NCBI GenBank assembly: GCA_003151895.1
Contig: PLYX01000061.1
Coordinates: 4,963 to 30,651 of the forward strand
Source: Solirubrobacterales bacterium
Lineage (GTDB): Bacteria; Actinomycetota; Thermoleophilia; Solirubrobacterales; Solirubrobacteraceae
Direction: 5' to 3'
DNA: 25,689 nucleotides
The notes below the pieces were generated by a model. It was not told the DNA's origin, did no database searches, and saw only the letters and a program-made list of their open reading frames with translations. Shown here one piece after another: positions 1 to 7,710 of the stretch (within the stretch, counting starts at the first letter, position 1; each line of letters begins with the position of its first letter). The translations under genes and the position numbers were made by a program.

Positions 1-2217
1 TGGGCGGGCACGATCAAGTCCGGTGGCAAGACCCGGCGCGCGGCGAAGATGGTGGTGCTCGACATCGACCACCCCGATATTCGCGAGTTCATCTGGTGCA
101 AGGCCAAGGAGGAGGACAAGGCACAGGCGCTCAGGGACGCGGGCTTTGACATGTCGATCGACGGCGAGGGGTTCAAGTCGATCCAGTACCAGAACGCGAA
201 CAACTCGGTCCGAATCACCGACGAGTTCATGCGTGCCGTAGAGGACAACCAAGACTGGCACCTGACCGCGCGCTCCACCGGCGAGCCCGTCGGCGAGTCG
301 ATCCCCGCACGCGAGCTGATGCGCGAAATCGCAGAGGCCGCGTGGCGCTGCGCCGACCCCGGCGTGCAGTACGACACAACGATCAACCAGTGGCACACCT
401 CGCCAAACAGCGGGCGCATCAACGCGTCGAACCCGTGCAGCGAGTACATGCACGTGGACAACTCGGCCTGCAACCTCGCCTCTATCAACCTCATGAAGTT
501 CCGTCACCCAGACGGCACGCTGGACGTCGAGTCCTTCGAGCACGCCGTCGACGTGATGTTGCTGGCTCAGGAGATCGTCGTCGGACCCTCCTCGTACCCC
601 ACCGAGGAGATCGCCGTCAACGCGCGCGCCTTCCGCCAGCTGGGACTCGGCTATGCCAATCTCGGCGCCTACCTGATGAGCGACGGCATGCCGTATGACT
701 CGGATGCCGGTCGAGGCACCGCGGCGGCGATCACCGCGCTGATGACCGGCCGGGCCTACCGCCGCTCAGCCGAGGTGGCAGCGGAGCTCGGCCCCTACGA
801 GCACTACGAGGTCAATCGCAAGGCGCACAACGTCGTGATGAGCATGCACCGCGACGCGTCCTATGCGATCCCCGATTCCACCTGCGCCGACGAGCAGCTG
901 CTCGCGGCAGCGAGGCGCTCGTGGGATGAGGCAGTGCAGTTGGGCGAGCGTCACGGCTACCGCAACGCACAGGCCACCGTGCTCGCGCCGACAGGGACGA
1001 TCTCATTCCTGATGGACTGCGACACCACCGGCGTGGAGCCCGACTTCTCATTGGTCAAGTTCAAGGAGCTCGTGGGCGGCGGGCAGATGACGATCGTCAA
1101 CCGCACAGTGCCGCTCGCGCTGGCGACGCTCGGCTACACAGAGCAGCAGGTCGAGCAGATCGAGGCCCACCTGGCAGAGCACGGCACGATCGTGGGAGCG
1201 CCCGGACTGGCCGAGGAGCACATGCCCGTGTTCGACGTGGCGGTGGGTGAGCGCGCCATCTCCCACATGGGCCACCTGAAGATGATGGGCGCCGTCCAGC
1301 CGTTCATCTCCGGCGCGATCTCAAAGACCGTCAACCTGCCCCAGAGTGCCACCGTCGAGGACATCGCCGACGCCTACACCCAGGCATGGCGCCTCGGGAT
1401 CAAGGCGCTTGCGATCTACCGCGACGGCTCGAAGACCGCTCAGGCGCTGCGCACCGACGCGCAGAAGGCCAAGGCGGCGCCGGCCGACGTCGACGCGCTC
1501 GTCGACGAGGCCGTGACCAAGGCGCTCGCCGAGGCCGGGCCGCGACGCAAGCGCATGCCGCGCGAGCGCCAGTCGATCACGCACAAGTTCTCGATCGGCA
1601 ACCACGAGGGGTACATCACCGCCGGCATGTACGAGGACGGCAGCGTCGGAGAGATCTTCCTCACCGACATCGGCAAGGAGGGCTCGACGCTGCGAGGCAT
1701 GATGAACTCGTTTGCCACCGCCATCTCGATAGCGCTGCAGTACGGGGTGCCGCTCGAAACGCTCGTGCAGAAGTTCAGCTACATGCGCTTCGAGCCCGAG
1801 GGGATCACCGGCAACCCGGAGATCCCGTTCGCCAAGTCGATGCCCGACTACATCATGCGCTGGCTCGCCTCGCGCTTCCTGGACACCGACGCCCAGGAGG
1901 AGCTCGGCATCCTCACCCCCGCGGTGCGCGCCCGCAAGGCCGCCCATGAGGCCGCCCAATCGATGAGCTCCTCCGACACGGCCGGTCCCGGCACGTCGCA
2001 CCCTGAAGGGCACAAGGAGGCGAGTGACGGTCCGCGCGCCACAGCGGGCGGCGGCACACCGCCGACGGCCGCGCTGACAGACTCCCCACCCGTCGTCCCC
2101 GCCCGCCTGCAGGGCCTCGACCTCGGCCCCGCCTGCAGCCAATGCGGAGGCATGATGCAGCGCACGGGCTCGTGCTACACATGCTCCAGCTGCGGTAACA
2201 ATACTGGTTGTGGTTGA
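1..2217 (+). CDS. nrdJ: Vitamin B12-dependent (class II) ribonucleotide reductase, 3' part
   Basis: Reduces ribonucleotides to deoxyribonucleotides for DNA synthesis in the cytoplasm, using adenosylcobalamin to generate the radical. The reading frame is open from base 1, so the N-terminus lies upstream and 738 residues are visible. The NPCSEY segment carries the conserved Asn/Cys/Glu of the active site and is followed by ACNLASINL. A second hallmark is APTGTISFLMDCDTTGVEPDF. The C-terminus is the cysteine-rich redox/zinc tail (CSQCGG ... GSCYTCSSCGNNTGCG) typical of NrdJ. About 90 residues before that tail form a low-complexity Ala/Ser/Gly/Pro linker. It overlaps the next small gene by 8 bp. 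Family assignment is from recognised motifs. Confidence 0.95.
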   Translation, partial: WAGTIKSGGKTRRAAKMVVLDIDHPDIREFIWCKAKEEDKAQALRDAGFDMSIDGEGFKSIQYQNANNSVRITDEFMRAVEDNQDWHLTARSTGEPVGESIPARELMREIAEAAWRCADPGVQYDTTINQWHTSPNSGRINASNPCSEYMHVDNSACNLASINLMKFRHPDGTLDVESFEHAVDVMLLAQEIVVGPSSYPTEEIAVNARAFRQLGLGYANLGAYLMSDGMPYDSDAGRGTAAAITALMTGRAYRRSAEVAAELGPYEHYEVNRKAHNVVMSMHRDASYAIPDSTCADEQLLAAARRSWDEAVQLGERHGYRNAQATVLAPTGTISFLMDCDTTGVEPDFSLVKFKELVGGGQMTIVNRTVPLALATLGYTEQQVEQIEAHLAEHGTIVGAPGLAEEHMPVFDVAVGERAISHMGHLKMMGAVQPFISGAISKTVNLPQSATVEDIADAYTQAWRLGIKALAIYRDGSKTAQALRTDAQKAKAAPADVDALVDEAVTKALAEAGPRRKRMPRERQSITHKFSIGNHEGYITAGMYEDGSVGEIFLTDIGKEGSTLRGMMNSFATAISIALQYGVPLETLVQKFSYMRFEPEGITGNPEIPFAKSMPDYIMRWLASRFLDTDAQEELGILTPAVRARKAAHEAAQSMSSSDTAGPGTSHPEGHKEASDGPRATAGGGTPPTAALTDSPPVVPARLQGLDLGPACSQCGGMMQRTGSCYTCSSCGNNTGCG

Positions 2218-2503
2218 TCAGCTCGCAGGCATTGCATTTAGAGGCGCAGGACACGAGCGACGTGCGTGGGTTGTCGGTACAGCCCTCGACGTCTGGCAGA
2301 TTGTCGATGCCTACCGCGACATTGGCTCAGTCGAGAGCATGGTCGAAGGAGGCTCAGCCAACGAGCGCCAGATCCGGCTAGCCCTTGACTACTATGAGCG
2401 GTTCCCAGAGGAGATCGACACGGCGATAGCGGAAAACCGACGTCCGATCGAGCAACTCGAAGAAGAATTCCCATTCATAGAAGTCAGCCGGATAGACATC
2501 TGA
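2210..2503 (+). CDS. DUF433-like small protein (antitoxin-type)
   Basis: A 97-residue protein from a GTG start that overlaps the nrdJ stop by 8 bp. The block RRAWVVGTALDVWQIVDAYRDIG, then a predicted helical ERQIRLALDYYERFPEEID and a PFIEV tail, resembles DUF433 proteins, which are often antitoxins with a helix-turn-helix fold (family knowledge). Such proteins usually sit beside a PIN-like DUF5615 toxin; none is intact here, only a short open stretch downstream. The overlap suggests translational coupling to nrdJ, though a functional link is unlikely. The start is uncertain, because no strong ribosome-binding site is seen and the conserved block begins about 17 residues in. Confidence 0.7.
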   Translation: MVDQLAGIAFRGAGHERRAWVVGTALDVWQIVDAYRDIGSVESMVEGGSANERQIRLALDYYERFPEEIDTAIAENRRPIEQLEEEFPFIEVSRIDI

Positions 2504-2616
2504 GCGAGCACCAGATCATCGGAGCGATTAAACGCGAACTTCAAGCCCGACCCGAGCAGGCAGACTGGGTCGACCACACGCTGTTCATCGCCCGAGCCCC
2601 ATCGGAGCGCGGCTAA
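2500..2616 (+). other. Possible gene remnant after the DUF433-like gene
   Basis: Immediately after the DUF433-like stop, another frame reads about 38 protein-like residues (SEHQIIGAIKREL ... WVDHTLFIARAPSERG) to a TAA stop. No ATG, GTG or TTG start with a ribosome-binding site precedes it. It could be the tail of a lost partner gene or chance. It lies between convergent genes and no family was recognised. Confidence 0.2.
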
Positions 2617-2627
2617 ATTCGAAGCCG

Positions 2628-3473
2628 TCAGCGCCCGGCGGCGTGCTCGGCGAGTGCTACTCGCGACTCGTCGCGGCCGAGCATGCTGATGAAGACGGCG
2701 GCGAAGGCGATGCCGAAGACGAGGAACTCGATGAAGCACATGCCGGCGCCGGCGAGCTGCTGATCGGCGAGCGCCGAGAGGCCGAAGCCGCGGGGGGCAT
2801 TGGCGTACAGCGGGTACTGAACGGCGGTCATCCACGTGAGCGGCAAGCAGATGGCGGCGGACGCGATGCGGGTGAAGCCGAGCAGCGCGAGCCGCTCGCC
2901 GTTGGGGCGCAGCCGTGCTCGTGGCAGCGGATCGACGATCAGCCACCACAGCGCCAGTCCCGTGTAGAAGAGCGTGGCGTGCTCGAGCGCGTGCACGACG
3001 GTGTGCTGTGCGGCGAAGTCGAACATCGCGGGGATCGCCCACACCCAAGTGGCGGTCGCCCACAGCGGAATCGCCACCCACGGCGATGTGAGCACCGCGA
3101 GCACCCGGCCCGAGCGGCCCCCCGGCGCCACGGCGCGCAAGACGGGGCGCGTAAGGCCGAGCGGGAGCACCGGTGAGCGCAGTCCGAGCACGATCAGGGC
3201 GGGGGCGACGTCGGAGAGCAGCACGTGCTGCAGCATGTGCGCCGACAGCAACCAGTGGTCGCCGATCGCGTCCAAGGGTGAGAGCAGGGCGATCGCCAGA
3301 GCCAGGATGCCGCCCGCGTAAGGCACCCAATGGCCGGCTCCTACGGCCGGCGAGTGGGAGGCGGCGCGCTTGTACATGCGCGCATAAACGACCGACGCGG
3401 CGAGCAGCACAAGGATCGCGACGGGGTCAAGGCTCCAGGAGCCCCATCCGGGCACGGAATTCATCGGCGGCAT
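2628..3473 (-). CDS. ctaG: CtaG-type cytochrome c oxidase assembly protein
   Basis: A 281-residue polytopic membrane protein of the caa3-type CtaG family, which helps assemble cytochrome c oxidase (copper-site maturation; family knowledge). About seven hydrophobic segments are visible, starting with DPVAILVLLAASVVYARM. Conserved family features are LSPLDAIGDHWLLSAHMLQHVLL, with a histidine pair, HALEHATLFYTGLALWW, and the late segment ADQQLAGAGMCFIEF. The length is normal. It is read from the same strand as the deacetylase gene upstream but is separated from it by 115 bp that contain a 16-bp tandem repeat. The decayed heme A synthase-like fragment about 1.5 kb upstream suggests this was once a larger oxidase-assembly neighbourhood. 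Confidence 0.9.
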   Translation of the reverse strand: MPPMNSVPGWGSWSLDPVAILVLLAASVVYARMYKRAASHSPAVGAGHWVPYAGGILALAIALLSPLDAIGDHWLLSAHMLQHVLLSDVAPALIVLGLRSPVLPLGLTRPVLRAVAPGGRSGRVLAVLTSPWVAIPLWATATWVWAIPAMFDFAAQHTVVHALEHATLFYTGLALWWLIVDPLPRARLRPNGERLALLGFTRIASAAICLPLTWMTAVQYPLYANAPRGFGLSALADQQLAGAGMCFIEFLVFGIAFAAVFISMLGRDESRVALAEHAAGR

Positions 3474-3523
3474 CTTATCGATCCGTCGCCTGCCCGTGTC
3501 CCGCTCTCACACGTCCCGCCGAT

Positions 3524-3587
3524 CTCCTCCAACCGGCTTCTCCTCCAACCGGCCCCTCCTCCAACCGGCCCCTCCTCCAACCGGCCC
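3524..3587 (+). repeat. Four tandem copies of a 16-bp repeat
   Basis: Four head-to-tail units of CTCCTCCAACCGGCCC occupy this stretch; the first differs by ending in TT. A degraded fifth unit runs into the deacetylase stop codon. On the minus strand this is a purine-rich block in the leader/promoter region of ctaG. Confidence 0.9.
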
Positions 3588-3588
3588 C

Positions 3589-4605
3589 TCACCCGCCTGG
3601 CCCATAGGTGGCTGGAGGGGCGGGGTTCGAGCGGGCGGCGGCGATCTGGCTGAGCAGCGCCTGCGGGCTGGTGCCGCCCAGCACGCGCAGACGCGGCAGG
3701 CGGTAGCGGTCCTCGCCGGGGCCGGCCCAGCCGGGGACGACGGTGGTGGAGCCCACGTAGCCGGCGGCCTTCACCTCGGCGATGACCGTGGCGTTGTAGT
3801 GGCCGGAGGGGTAGCAAAACCAGTTGACCGGCACGTGGTAGCGGCGCCGCACCTCTTCTCGCGCGACCGCCACCTGTTCGCGCAGGGCGGCCGGTCCGAG
3901 CGTGATCAGGTCGGCGTGGCTGATCCCCTGCGTGTCGAGCTCCCACCCGTCGGCCACGAGTTCGGAGACCTGCGCTTCGCTCAAGCCTCCCTGGGAGGGG
4001 GGCAGTCCGGTGAGCTGAACATTCTCGACGCCCACCCACCCGAGCCGGCGCAGGACGGGGAGCGCCTGGGTGAGCTGAGACTGGTAGCCGTTGTCGAAGC
4101 TCACCACGATCGGCTTGCCCGCGGGCAGCGGCGTCCCGCGGGTCCAGTTGGCGAGCATCTGGTCCATCGTCACCGCGTGGTATCCGGCCTGCGCGAGCGC
4201 GCGCATCTGCGCGGCGAACTCTTCCGGAGGCACGTACAGCCCCGGGAATTTAGCGCCGGGGGGCGGCGGATTGATGACGTGATACATCAGGATCGGCACC
4301 GGCTCGCTGCCGGGCGTCCCGGTCGAGGTCCCTGCCGTGCCGGCACTCCAGGCGCGGCTCGTACCGGATGCGTGGCTTGCCGTCTTTGAATGCTTCGTGC
4401 TCGAGCCGGCCCGAGCCCCACCGGTCGAGCCCGACAAAGAGCTCTGCGAGCTCGATTTGGAGGAGCCCCCACAGCTGGGCAACACAACCGCCGGCAGCGC
4501 GGCAGCTGCAACTACCACCACTACAGCGGCGAGCCCCCGCGTTCGCCGGCGCACACGTTCACGCCGACGCTCCTCACGACGGGCTCGCCGCTGATCGAAA
4601 TCCAT
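3589..4605 (-). CDS. Polysaccharide deacetylase-like lipoprotein with altered metal ligands
   Basis: A 338-residue NodB-homology (carbohydrate esterase 4) protein, expected to act on cell-surface polysaccharide. Residues 1-25 are very basic, followed by a hydrophobic segment (24-44) and a lipobox-like LPSC with Cys45, then a Ser/Thr/Gly-rich linker to about residue 100; it is probably membrane-anchored outside the cell. The NodB domain begins PVPILMYHV. Motif 1 reads SFDNGY (169-174), where most enzymes have an Asp at position 172. Motif 2 reads DTQGISH (224-230), with Gln226 where the first metal His is expected; His230 is kept. Motif 3, FCYPSG (263-268), is intact. Loss of two of the three usual metal ligands makes standard activity doubtful. 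It starts 15 bp after the HU stop codon, so it is probably co-transcribed with it. Confidence 0.85.
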   Translation of the reverse strand: MDFDQRRARREERRRERVRRRTRGLAAVVVVVAAAALPAVVLPSCGGSSKSSSQSSLSGSTGGARAGSSTKHSKTASHASGTSRAWSAGTAGTSTGTPGSEPVPILMYHVINPPPPGAKFPGLYVPPEEFAAQMRALAQAGYHAVTMDQMLANWTRGTPLPAGKPIVVSFDNGYQSQLTQALPVLRRLGWVGVENVQLTGLPPSQGGLSEAQVSELVADGWELDTQGISHADLITLGPAALREQVAVAREEVRRRYHVPVNWFCYPSGHYNATVIAEVKAAGYVGSTTVVPGWAGPGEDRYRLPRLRVLGGTSPQALLSQIAAARSNPAPPATYGPGG

Positions 4606-4620
4606 CTGGGTGGGTGGGTT

Positions 4621-4893
4621 TTAGTTCAAACGCTTCTTCAGCGCGCTCGCCGCGGAGAATTTCGCCGCCTTGCTGGCGGCGATCTGGATCGTGGCCCCCG
4701 TCGAGGGGTTGCGTCCCTGCCGGGCTGCGCGGTTGCTGACGCTGAACTTGCCGAAACCGGCAAGAGCGACCTCGCCGCCGGCCGCCAGCTCGTCGGAGAT
4801 CAAATCGATCGCCGCCTCCAGCGCCTGCCGAGCCTGCGTTCCCGCTAGACCCGTGCGTTGCGCAACCCCATCAGCCAGCTCGTTCTTCGTCAT
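4621..4893 (-). CDS. HU-family histone-like DNA-binding protein
   Basis: A 90-residue nucleoid protein that bends and compacts DNA as a dimer. It starts MTKNELADGVAQRTGL and carries the HU core GEVALAGFGKFSVSNRAARQGRNPSTG, whose RQGRNPxTG arm intercalates into the minor groove, and ends with the typical KAAKFSAASALKKRLN. The length matches simple HU/IHF proteins, without the Lys/Ala-rich tail of mycobacterial HupB. A good ribosome-binding site (AAGGGA) precedes the ATG. The deacetylase gene follows 15 bp downstream on the same strand. Confidence 0.95.
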   Translation of the reverse strand: MTKNELADGVAQRTGLAGTQARQALEAAIDLISDELAAGGEVALAGFGKFSVSNRAARQGRNPSTGATIQIAASKAAKFSAASALKKRLN

Positions 4894-4988
4894 GGCAGTC
4901 CCTTCTCGAGTGTCGTTGCTGTGGGCAGGCTAACGGGTGGCAAGGACGTCCACACGCCCAACTGCTGGGTTTTCCCGGATTTCAGGCC

Positions 4989-5249
4989 CTAATTTACGGG
5001 GAATACGCCACGAGAGCGGCCTTTTGGGCCTTCCCGAGCCTCAAAAACGACGTCTTCCAACGCTTCGTCCAGCTCAAGCGCCCCGAGCGCAGACGGGGCC
5101 GCGCGCGGCTCCTGTGCCCGCACGGCGGCTCCGCTGAGCACGATCAGCGTGAACGCGCCCAGCGCGGCGTACGCCGCGAGCGCATATCGCGCCGGCGTGA
5201 CCGTGAATTGGCCCACACGGCGGCGCAGGAGGTTGAAACGTCGAACCAT
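4989..5249 (-). pseudogene. Truncated heme A synthase (CtaA/COX15)-like N-terminus
   Basis: An open frame of 86 residues from an ATG. Residues 15-43 (FTVTPARYALAAYAALGAFTLIVLSGAAVR) look like the cytosolic lead-in and first membrane helix of heme A synthase, where GAAVR is normally followed by the LTGSGLGCPDWP motif. Here the sequence instead continues into an unrelated acidic tail. In the next frame, GTGAARGPVC follows directly, which faintly resembles the missing motif, so a frameshift followed by decay is plausible. It could equally be a real one-helix membrane protein. It is divergent from the phosphopantetheinyl transferase gene. Confidence 0.45.
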
Positions 5250-5280
5250 GGCGCCTAAGCATTACATTGACGTGCATTGC

Positions 5281-5285
5281 AGGAG
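5281..5285 (+). promoter_or_regulatory. Ribosome-binding site selecting the GTG start at 5294
   Basis: AGGAG lies 8 bases before the GTG at 5294. The alternative in-frame TTG at 5267 has no comparable site, so the GTG is preferred for the phosphopantetheinyl transferase. Confidence 0.6.
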
Positions 5286-5293
5286 CCCGTGCA

Positions 5294-6094
5294 GTGATCG
5301 CACCCGCAGGTCGTCCGCAGGCCGACAGCCCGCCCAGAGCGCCGCTGTTCGCGAGCGCAAGTCGTGTGAGCCTGGATGCGGACGCCGTGCACATCTGGCG
5401 TGTGGATCTGGACGCCGTCGAGCCACGGTTCGGCGAGCTCCTGGACCAGCACGAGCGAGCGCGAGCTGAGCGGATCGTACGTCAACCCGCCCGGCGACGC
5501 TGGATCGCCGCGCGCGGTGTGTTGCGGGCGCTCTTGGGCGGCTACCTCGAGCAGGATCCGAGCGCGCTGCCGTTGACCCGGGAGGAACGCGGCAAGCCCG
5601 TGCTCGACCCTTCCGGGGGCTCGGGCCTGCACTTCAACCTGTCCCACTCCGGGCCGTTGGCGGTGTACGCGCTGACCGAGATGTGCGCCGTGGGGGTCGA
5701 CGTGGAGCTGGTGGCCCGCCGGATGGGCGCCGCAGGCCGGCCAGACGAGGTGGCGCTGGCGCAGCGCGTGCTCGGGGGCGCCACGGCAGAGCGTCTGCGC
5801 AAGCTCGAGCCGCGGGCACGCCGGCTGGATTTCCTACGCGCCTGGGTGAGGCACGAGGCGGAGGGAAAGCGGCTGGGCGTCGGAGTGGGAAACACGCCGA
5901 TGCAAGCGCGAGCCAGGAGCTCGCGGCCGTGGATCGCCGAGCTCGACCTGGGCCGTGACGCCGTGGGGGCGGTTGCGCTGGCCACGGCGCCTGTCGATTT
6001 TCAAGTGTATGCGATCGACTTTCGAGCCGGTGGATCTATCCTGCCAGCATGTGCAAACACGACCTACGAGGACGAACCAAACGTTTCCAAATAG
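5294..6094 (+). CDS. 4'-phosphopantetheinyl transferase, Sfp type
   Basis: Transfers the phosphopantetheine arm of CoA to a serine on carrier proteins of polyketide, peptide or fatty-acid synthases (266 residues from the GTG start). The family motifs are in order: GKPVLDPSGGSGLHFNLSHSG (substrate/CoA site), VGVDVE (magnesium-binding Asp and Glu) and FLRAWVRHEAEGKRLGVG (the WxxxEA-K motif, in the variant form seen in many actinobacteria). About 30 residues beyond the usual end (IDFRAGGSIL ... NVSK) have no recognised function. The methyltransferase starts 33 bp downstream on the same strand, suggesting an operon. No carrier-protein or synthase gene is visible in the window, so the target is unknown. 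Confidence 0.88.
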   Translation: MIAPAGRPQADSPPRAPLFASASRVSLDADAVHIWRVDLDAVEPRFGELLDQHERARAERIVRQPARRRWIAARGVLRALLGGYLEQDPSALPLTREERGKPVLDPSGGSGLHFNLSHSGPLAVYALTEMCAVGVDVELVARRMGAAGRPDEVALAQRVLGGATAERLRKLEPRARRLDFLRAWVRHEAEGKRLGVGVGNTPMQARARSSRPWIAELDLGRDAVGAVALATAPVDFQVYAIDFRAGGSILPACANTTYEDEPNVSK

Positions 6095-6103
6095 TGGAAG
6101 GGC

Positions 6104-6143
6104 AGGAGATCCGACAATGGCGCGGAAATGCTCGATGACTTAG
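6104..6143 (+). promoter_or_regulatory. Strong ribosome-binding site and 8-codon leader ORF overlapping the methyltransferase start
   Basis: AGGAG at 6104-6108 sits 8 bases before an ATG at 6117 that encodes MARKCSMT and stops at 6143. The methyltransferase start at 6128 is inside it in another frame and lacks its own good site. This is either a translationally coupled leader or a frameshift that has cut off the original start. Confidence 0.5.
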
Positions 6144-6934
6144 TTATGAGCTTTATGGACGACTTCCAGGGCAGCTCCTACGACCAGATCTGGCTCGGGT
6201 ACACGGCCACTCGGCGACCCGACCCCCGGATCGCCACGCAGATTCACGAGGCGCTCGGCGATGCCCGTTCGATCGTGAACGTGGGCGTAGGCGTGGGCGT
6301 GGGCGCAAGCGCGGGCGCCTATGAGCCGTGCGACCGCGACGTATTGGCGATCGAGCCCTCCGAGGAGATGATCGCCCAGCGGGCGCCCGAGCTCGCGCCT
6401 GCCGTCAGGGGCCACGCGGAGAGCCTGCCGCTGGCGGCGAACAGCGTGGATGCGGCGATGGCGTGCATGACTCTGCACCACTGGGCCGACTGGCGGATCG
6501 GCGTACAGGAGCTACGGCGGGTGGCACGCAAGCGCGTGGTGATCTTCACATACGACCACTCCTACGCCAACCGCTTCTGGCTGTTGCGCGACTACCTGCC
6601 GAAGCTCGCGCGCCTGGATTGCGCGCGCTTCCCACCGATCGACGAGCAGCGTGTGGCCACGGGCGACGAGGTCAAGCTCGAGCCGGTGCCGATCCCGCAC
6701 GACTGCGAAGATGGCTTTCTGGCGGCTTACTGGCGCCGTCCGGAGGCATACCTCGACGAGCGGGTTCGCTCGGGCATGCCCATCTTCCACATGCCCGGCG
6801 CCGAGCGGCTGCTCGGCGGTCTCGAAGTGCTCGCCGACGACCTCCAGACGGGCCGCTGGAAGGACCGCAACCACGACATCCTGGAGCGCGAGGAGCTCGA
6901 CCTCGGCTACCGGCTGCTCGTCACCGAGCTGTAG
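6128..6934 (+). CDS. Class I SAM-dependent methyltransferase with expanded glycine loop
   Basis: A 268-residue Rossmann-fold methyltransferase (Methyltransf_11-like). Motif I, which binds the SAM methionine end, reads VNVGVGVGVGASAGAYEP instead of the usual VNVGxGxGxYEP; six extra residues are encoded by a hexanucleotide repeat. The acidic residue that binds the SAM ribose is Glu in LAIEPSEEMI, and LPLAANSVDAAMACMTLHHW matches motifs II-III. The substrate is unknown. Possible starts are the ATG at 6128 or the ATG at 6146. It lies 33 bp after the phosphopantetheinyl transferase gene and is convergent with rmlC. Whether the enlarged loop still binds SAM is uncertain. Confidence 0.8.
   Translation: MLDDLVMSFMDDFQGSSYDQIWLGYTATRRPDPRIATQIHEALGDARSIVNVGVGVGVGASAGAYEPCDRDVLAIEPSEEMIAQRAPELAPAVRGHAESLPLAANSVDAAMACMTLHHWADWRIGVQELRRVARKRVVIFTYDHSYANRFWLLRDYLPKLARLDCARFPPIDEQRVATGDEVKLEPVPIPHDCEDGFLAAYWRRPEAYLDERVRSGMPIFHMPGAERLLGGLEVLADDLQTGRWKDRNHDILEREELDLGYRLLVTEL
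6281..6316 (+). repeat. Six hexanucleotide units inside methyltransferase motif I
   Basis: The units GTGGGC, GTAGGC, GTGGGC, GTGGGC, GCAAGC, GCGGGC encode VG-VG-VG-VG-AS-AG. The in-frame 6-bp periodicity suggests slipped-strand expansion within the cofactor loop. Confidence 0.85.
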
Positions 6935-6979
6935 CGCCAAAGCCGGCCGCGGGCGCCTGCCACGGCGGTTCAGGGACTC

Positions 6980-7002
6980 CCGGCGTAGCCCCCCCACGCC
7001 GG
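6980..7002. terminator. Hairpin between convergent genes
   Basis: CCGGCGT and ACGCCGG form a perfect 7-bp stem around a 9-base loop, between the methyltransferase stop and the rmlC tail remnant. There is no T-tract, so a role as a two-way terminator is only suggested by its position. Confidence 0.35.
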
Positions 7003-7009
7003 CGAGGAT

Positions 7010-7068
7010 TCAGCCGTGGTACTCGAACGGCAACTCGGGCGCCAGCTCGCGCAGCGACGGGGCGGCGC
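7010..7068 (-). pseudogene. Duplicated rmlC C-terminal remnant
   Basis: Directly after the rmlC stop, another frame reads LSAAPSLRELAPELPFEYHG and then stops. This closely parallels the real RmlC end, DSAAPRLSEIAGELPFTYDR. It looks like the tail of a second rmlC allele left by recombination or a small tandem duplication. Confidence 0.7.
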
Positions 7069-7638
7069 TCAGCGGTCGTAGGTGAACGGCAGCTCGCCGG
7101 CGATCTCGCTCAATCGCGGAGCCGCGCTGTCGCGCTCTGAGAGGATCAGCTCGGCCAGGGGAAGCGGCCAGTCGATCGCGATGTCCGGGTCGTTCCACGC
7201 GATGCCGCGCTCGACCTGAGGGTCGTAGTAGGCGGTCTGCTTGTAGATCACGTCGGCCACCTCGCTGAGCACGCAGAAGCCGTGGGCAAACCCGACGGGC
7301 ACATACAGGATGCGCATCGACTCATCGTCGAGCTCGAACCCCTCCCACTCCCCATAGCTTGGCGAGCCGCGGCGCAGGTCGACGACGACGTCGAGGATGC
7401 GTCCACGGGCGCAGCGCACGAGCTTGGCGACGCCCGCGCCGACGTGGAAGTGCATGCCGCGCACAACTCCCCTGGTCGAGCGCGAGTGGTTGTCCTGGAT
7501 GAACTCATCAGCCGCCGGAATGCCCACCTCGGCGTGCCACCGGCGCCGGTAGGTCTCGACGAAGAAGCCGCGCTCGTCGCCGAATACGGACGGTTGAATC
7601 AGGACGGGGCCTGATATGCGGGTGGGAAGAGTCTCCAT
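7069..7638 (-). CDS. rmlC: dTDP-4-dehydrorhamnose 3,5-epimerase
   Basis: Converts dTDP-4-keto-6-deoxyglucose to dTDP-4-keto-L-rhamnose in dTDP-rhamnose synthesis for surface glycans. It has 189 residues, a normal length for this cupin family. Visible hallmarks are GDERGFFVETYR, FIQDNHSRSTRGVVRGMHFH with the catalytic-type His63, AKLVRC with Lys72, VPVGFAHGFCVL, and YYDPQVERGIAWNDPDIAIDWP near the C-terminus. The other rhamnose genes (rmlA, B, D) are not in the window. The IclR regulator lies 72 bp upstream on the same strand. Confidence 0.93.
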   Translation of the reverse strand: METLPTRISGPVLIQPSVFGDERGFFVETYRRRWHAEVGIPAADEFIQDNHSRSTRGVVRGMHFHVGAGVAKLVRCARGRILDVVVDLRRGSPSYGEWEGFELDDESMRILYVPVGFAHGFCVLSEVADVIYKQTAYYDPQVERGIAWNDPDIAIDWPLPLAELILSERDSAAPRLSEIAGELPFTYDR

Positions 7639-7710
7639 CGGCGAAGGGCAATCGGGAAAACGCGCGCCGAGGGCGCCGGCACGACGGTGGCGCGCCCGAC
7701 AGCGGGCAGA

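Noticed and set aside
1321..2142. Long open frame on the minus strand inside nrdJ
   Set aside because: Arg/Gly/Ala-rich translation with no recognisable family, opposite a strongly conserved gene; a high-GC shadow.
3524..3587. CRISPR array
   Set aside because: The 16-bp units are directly abutting with no spacers, and no cas genes are present.
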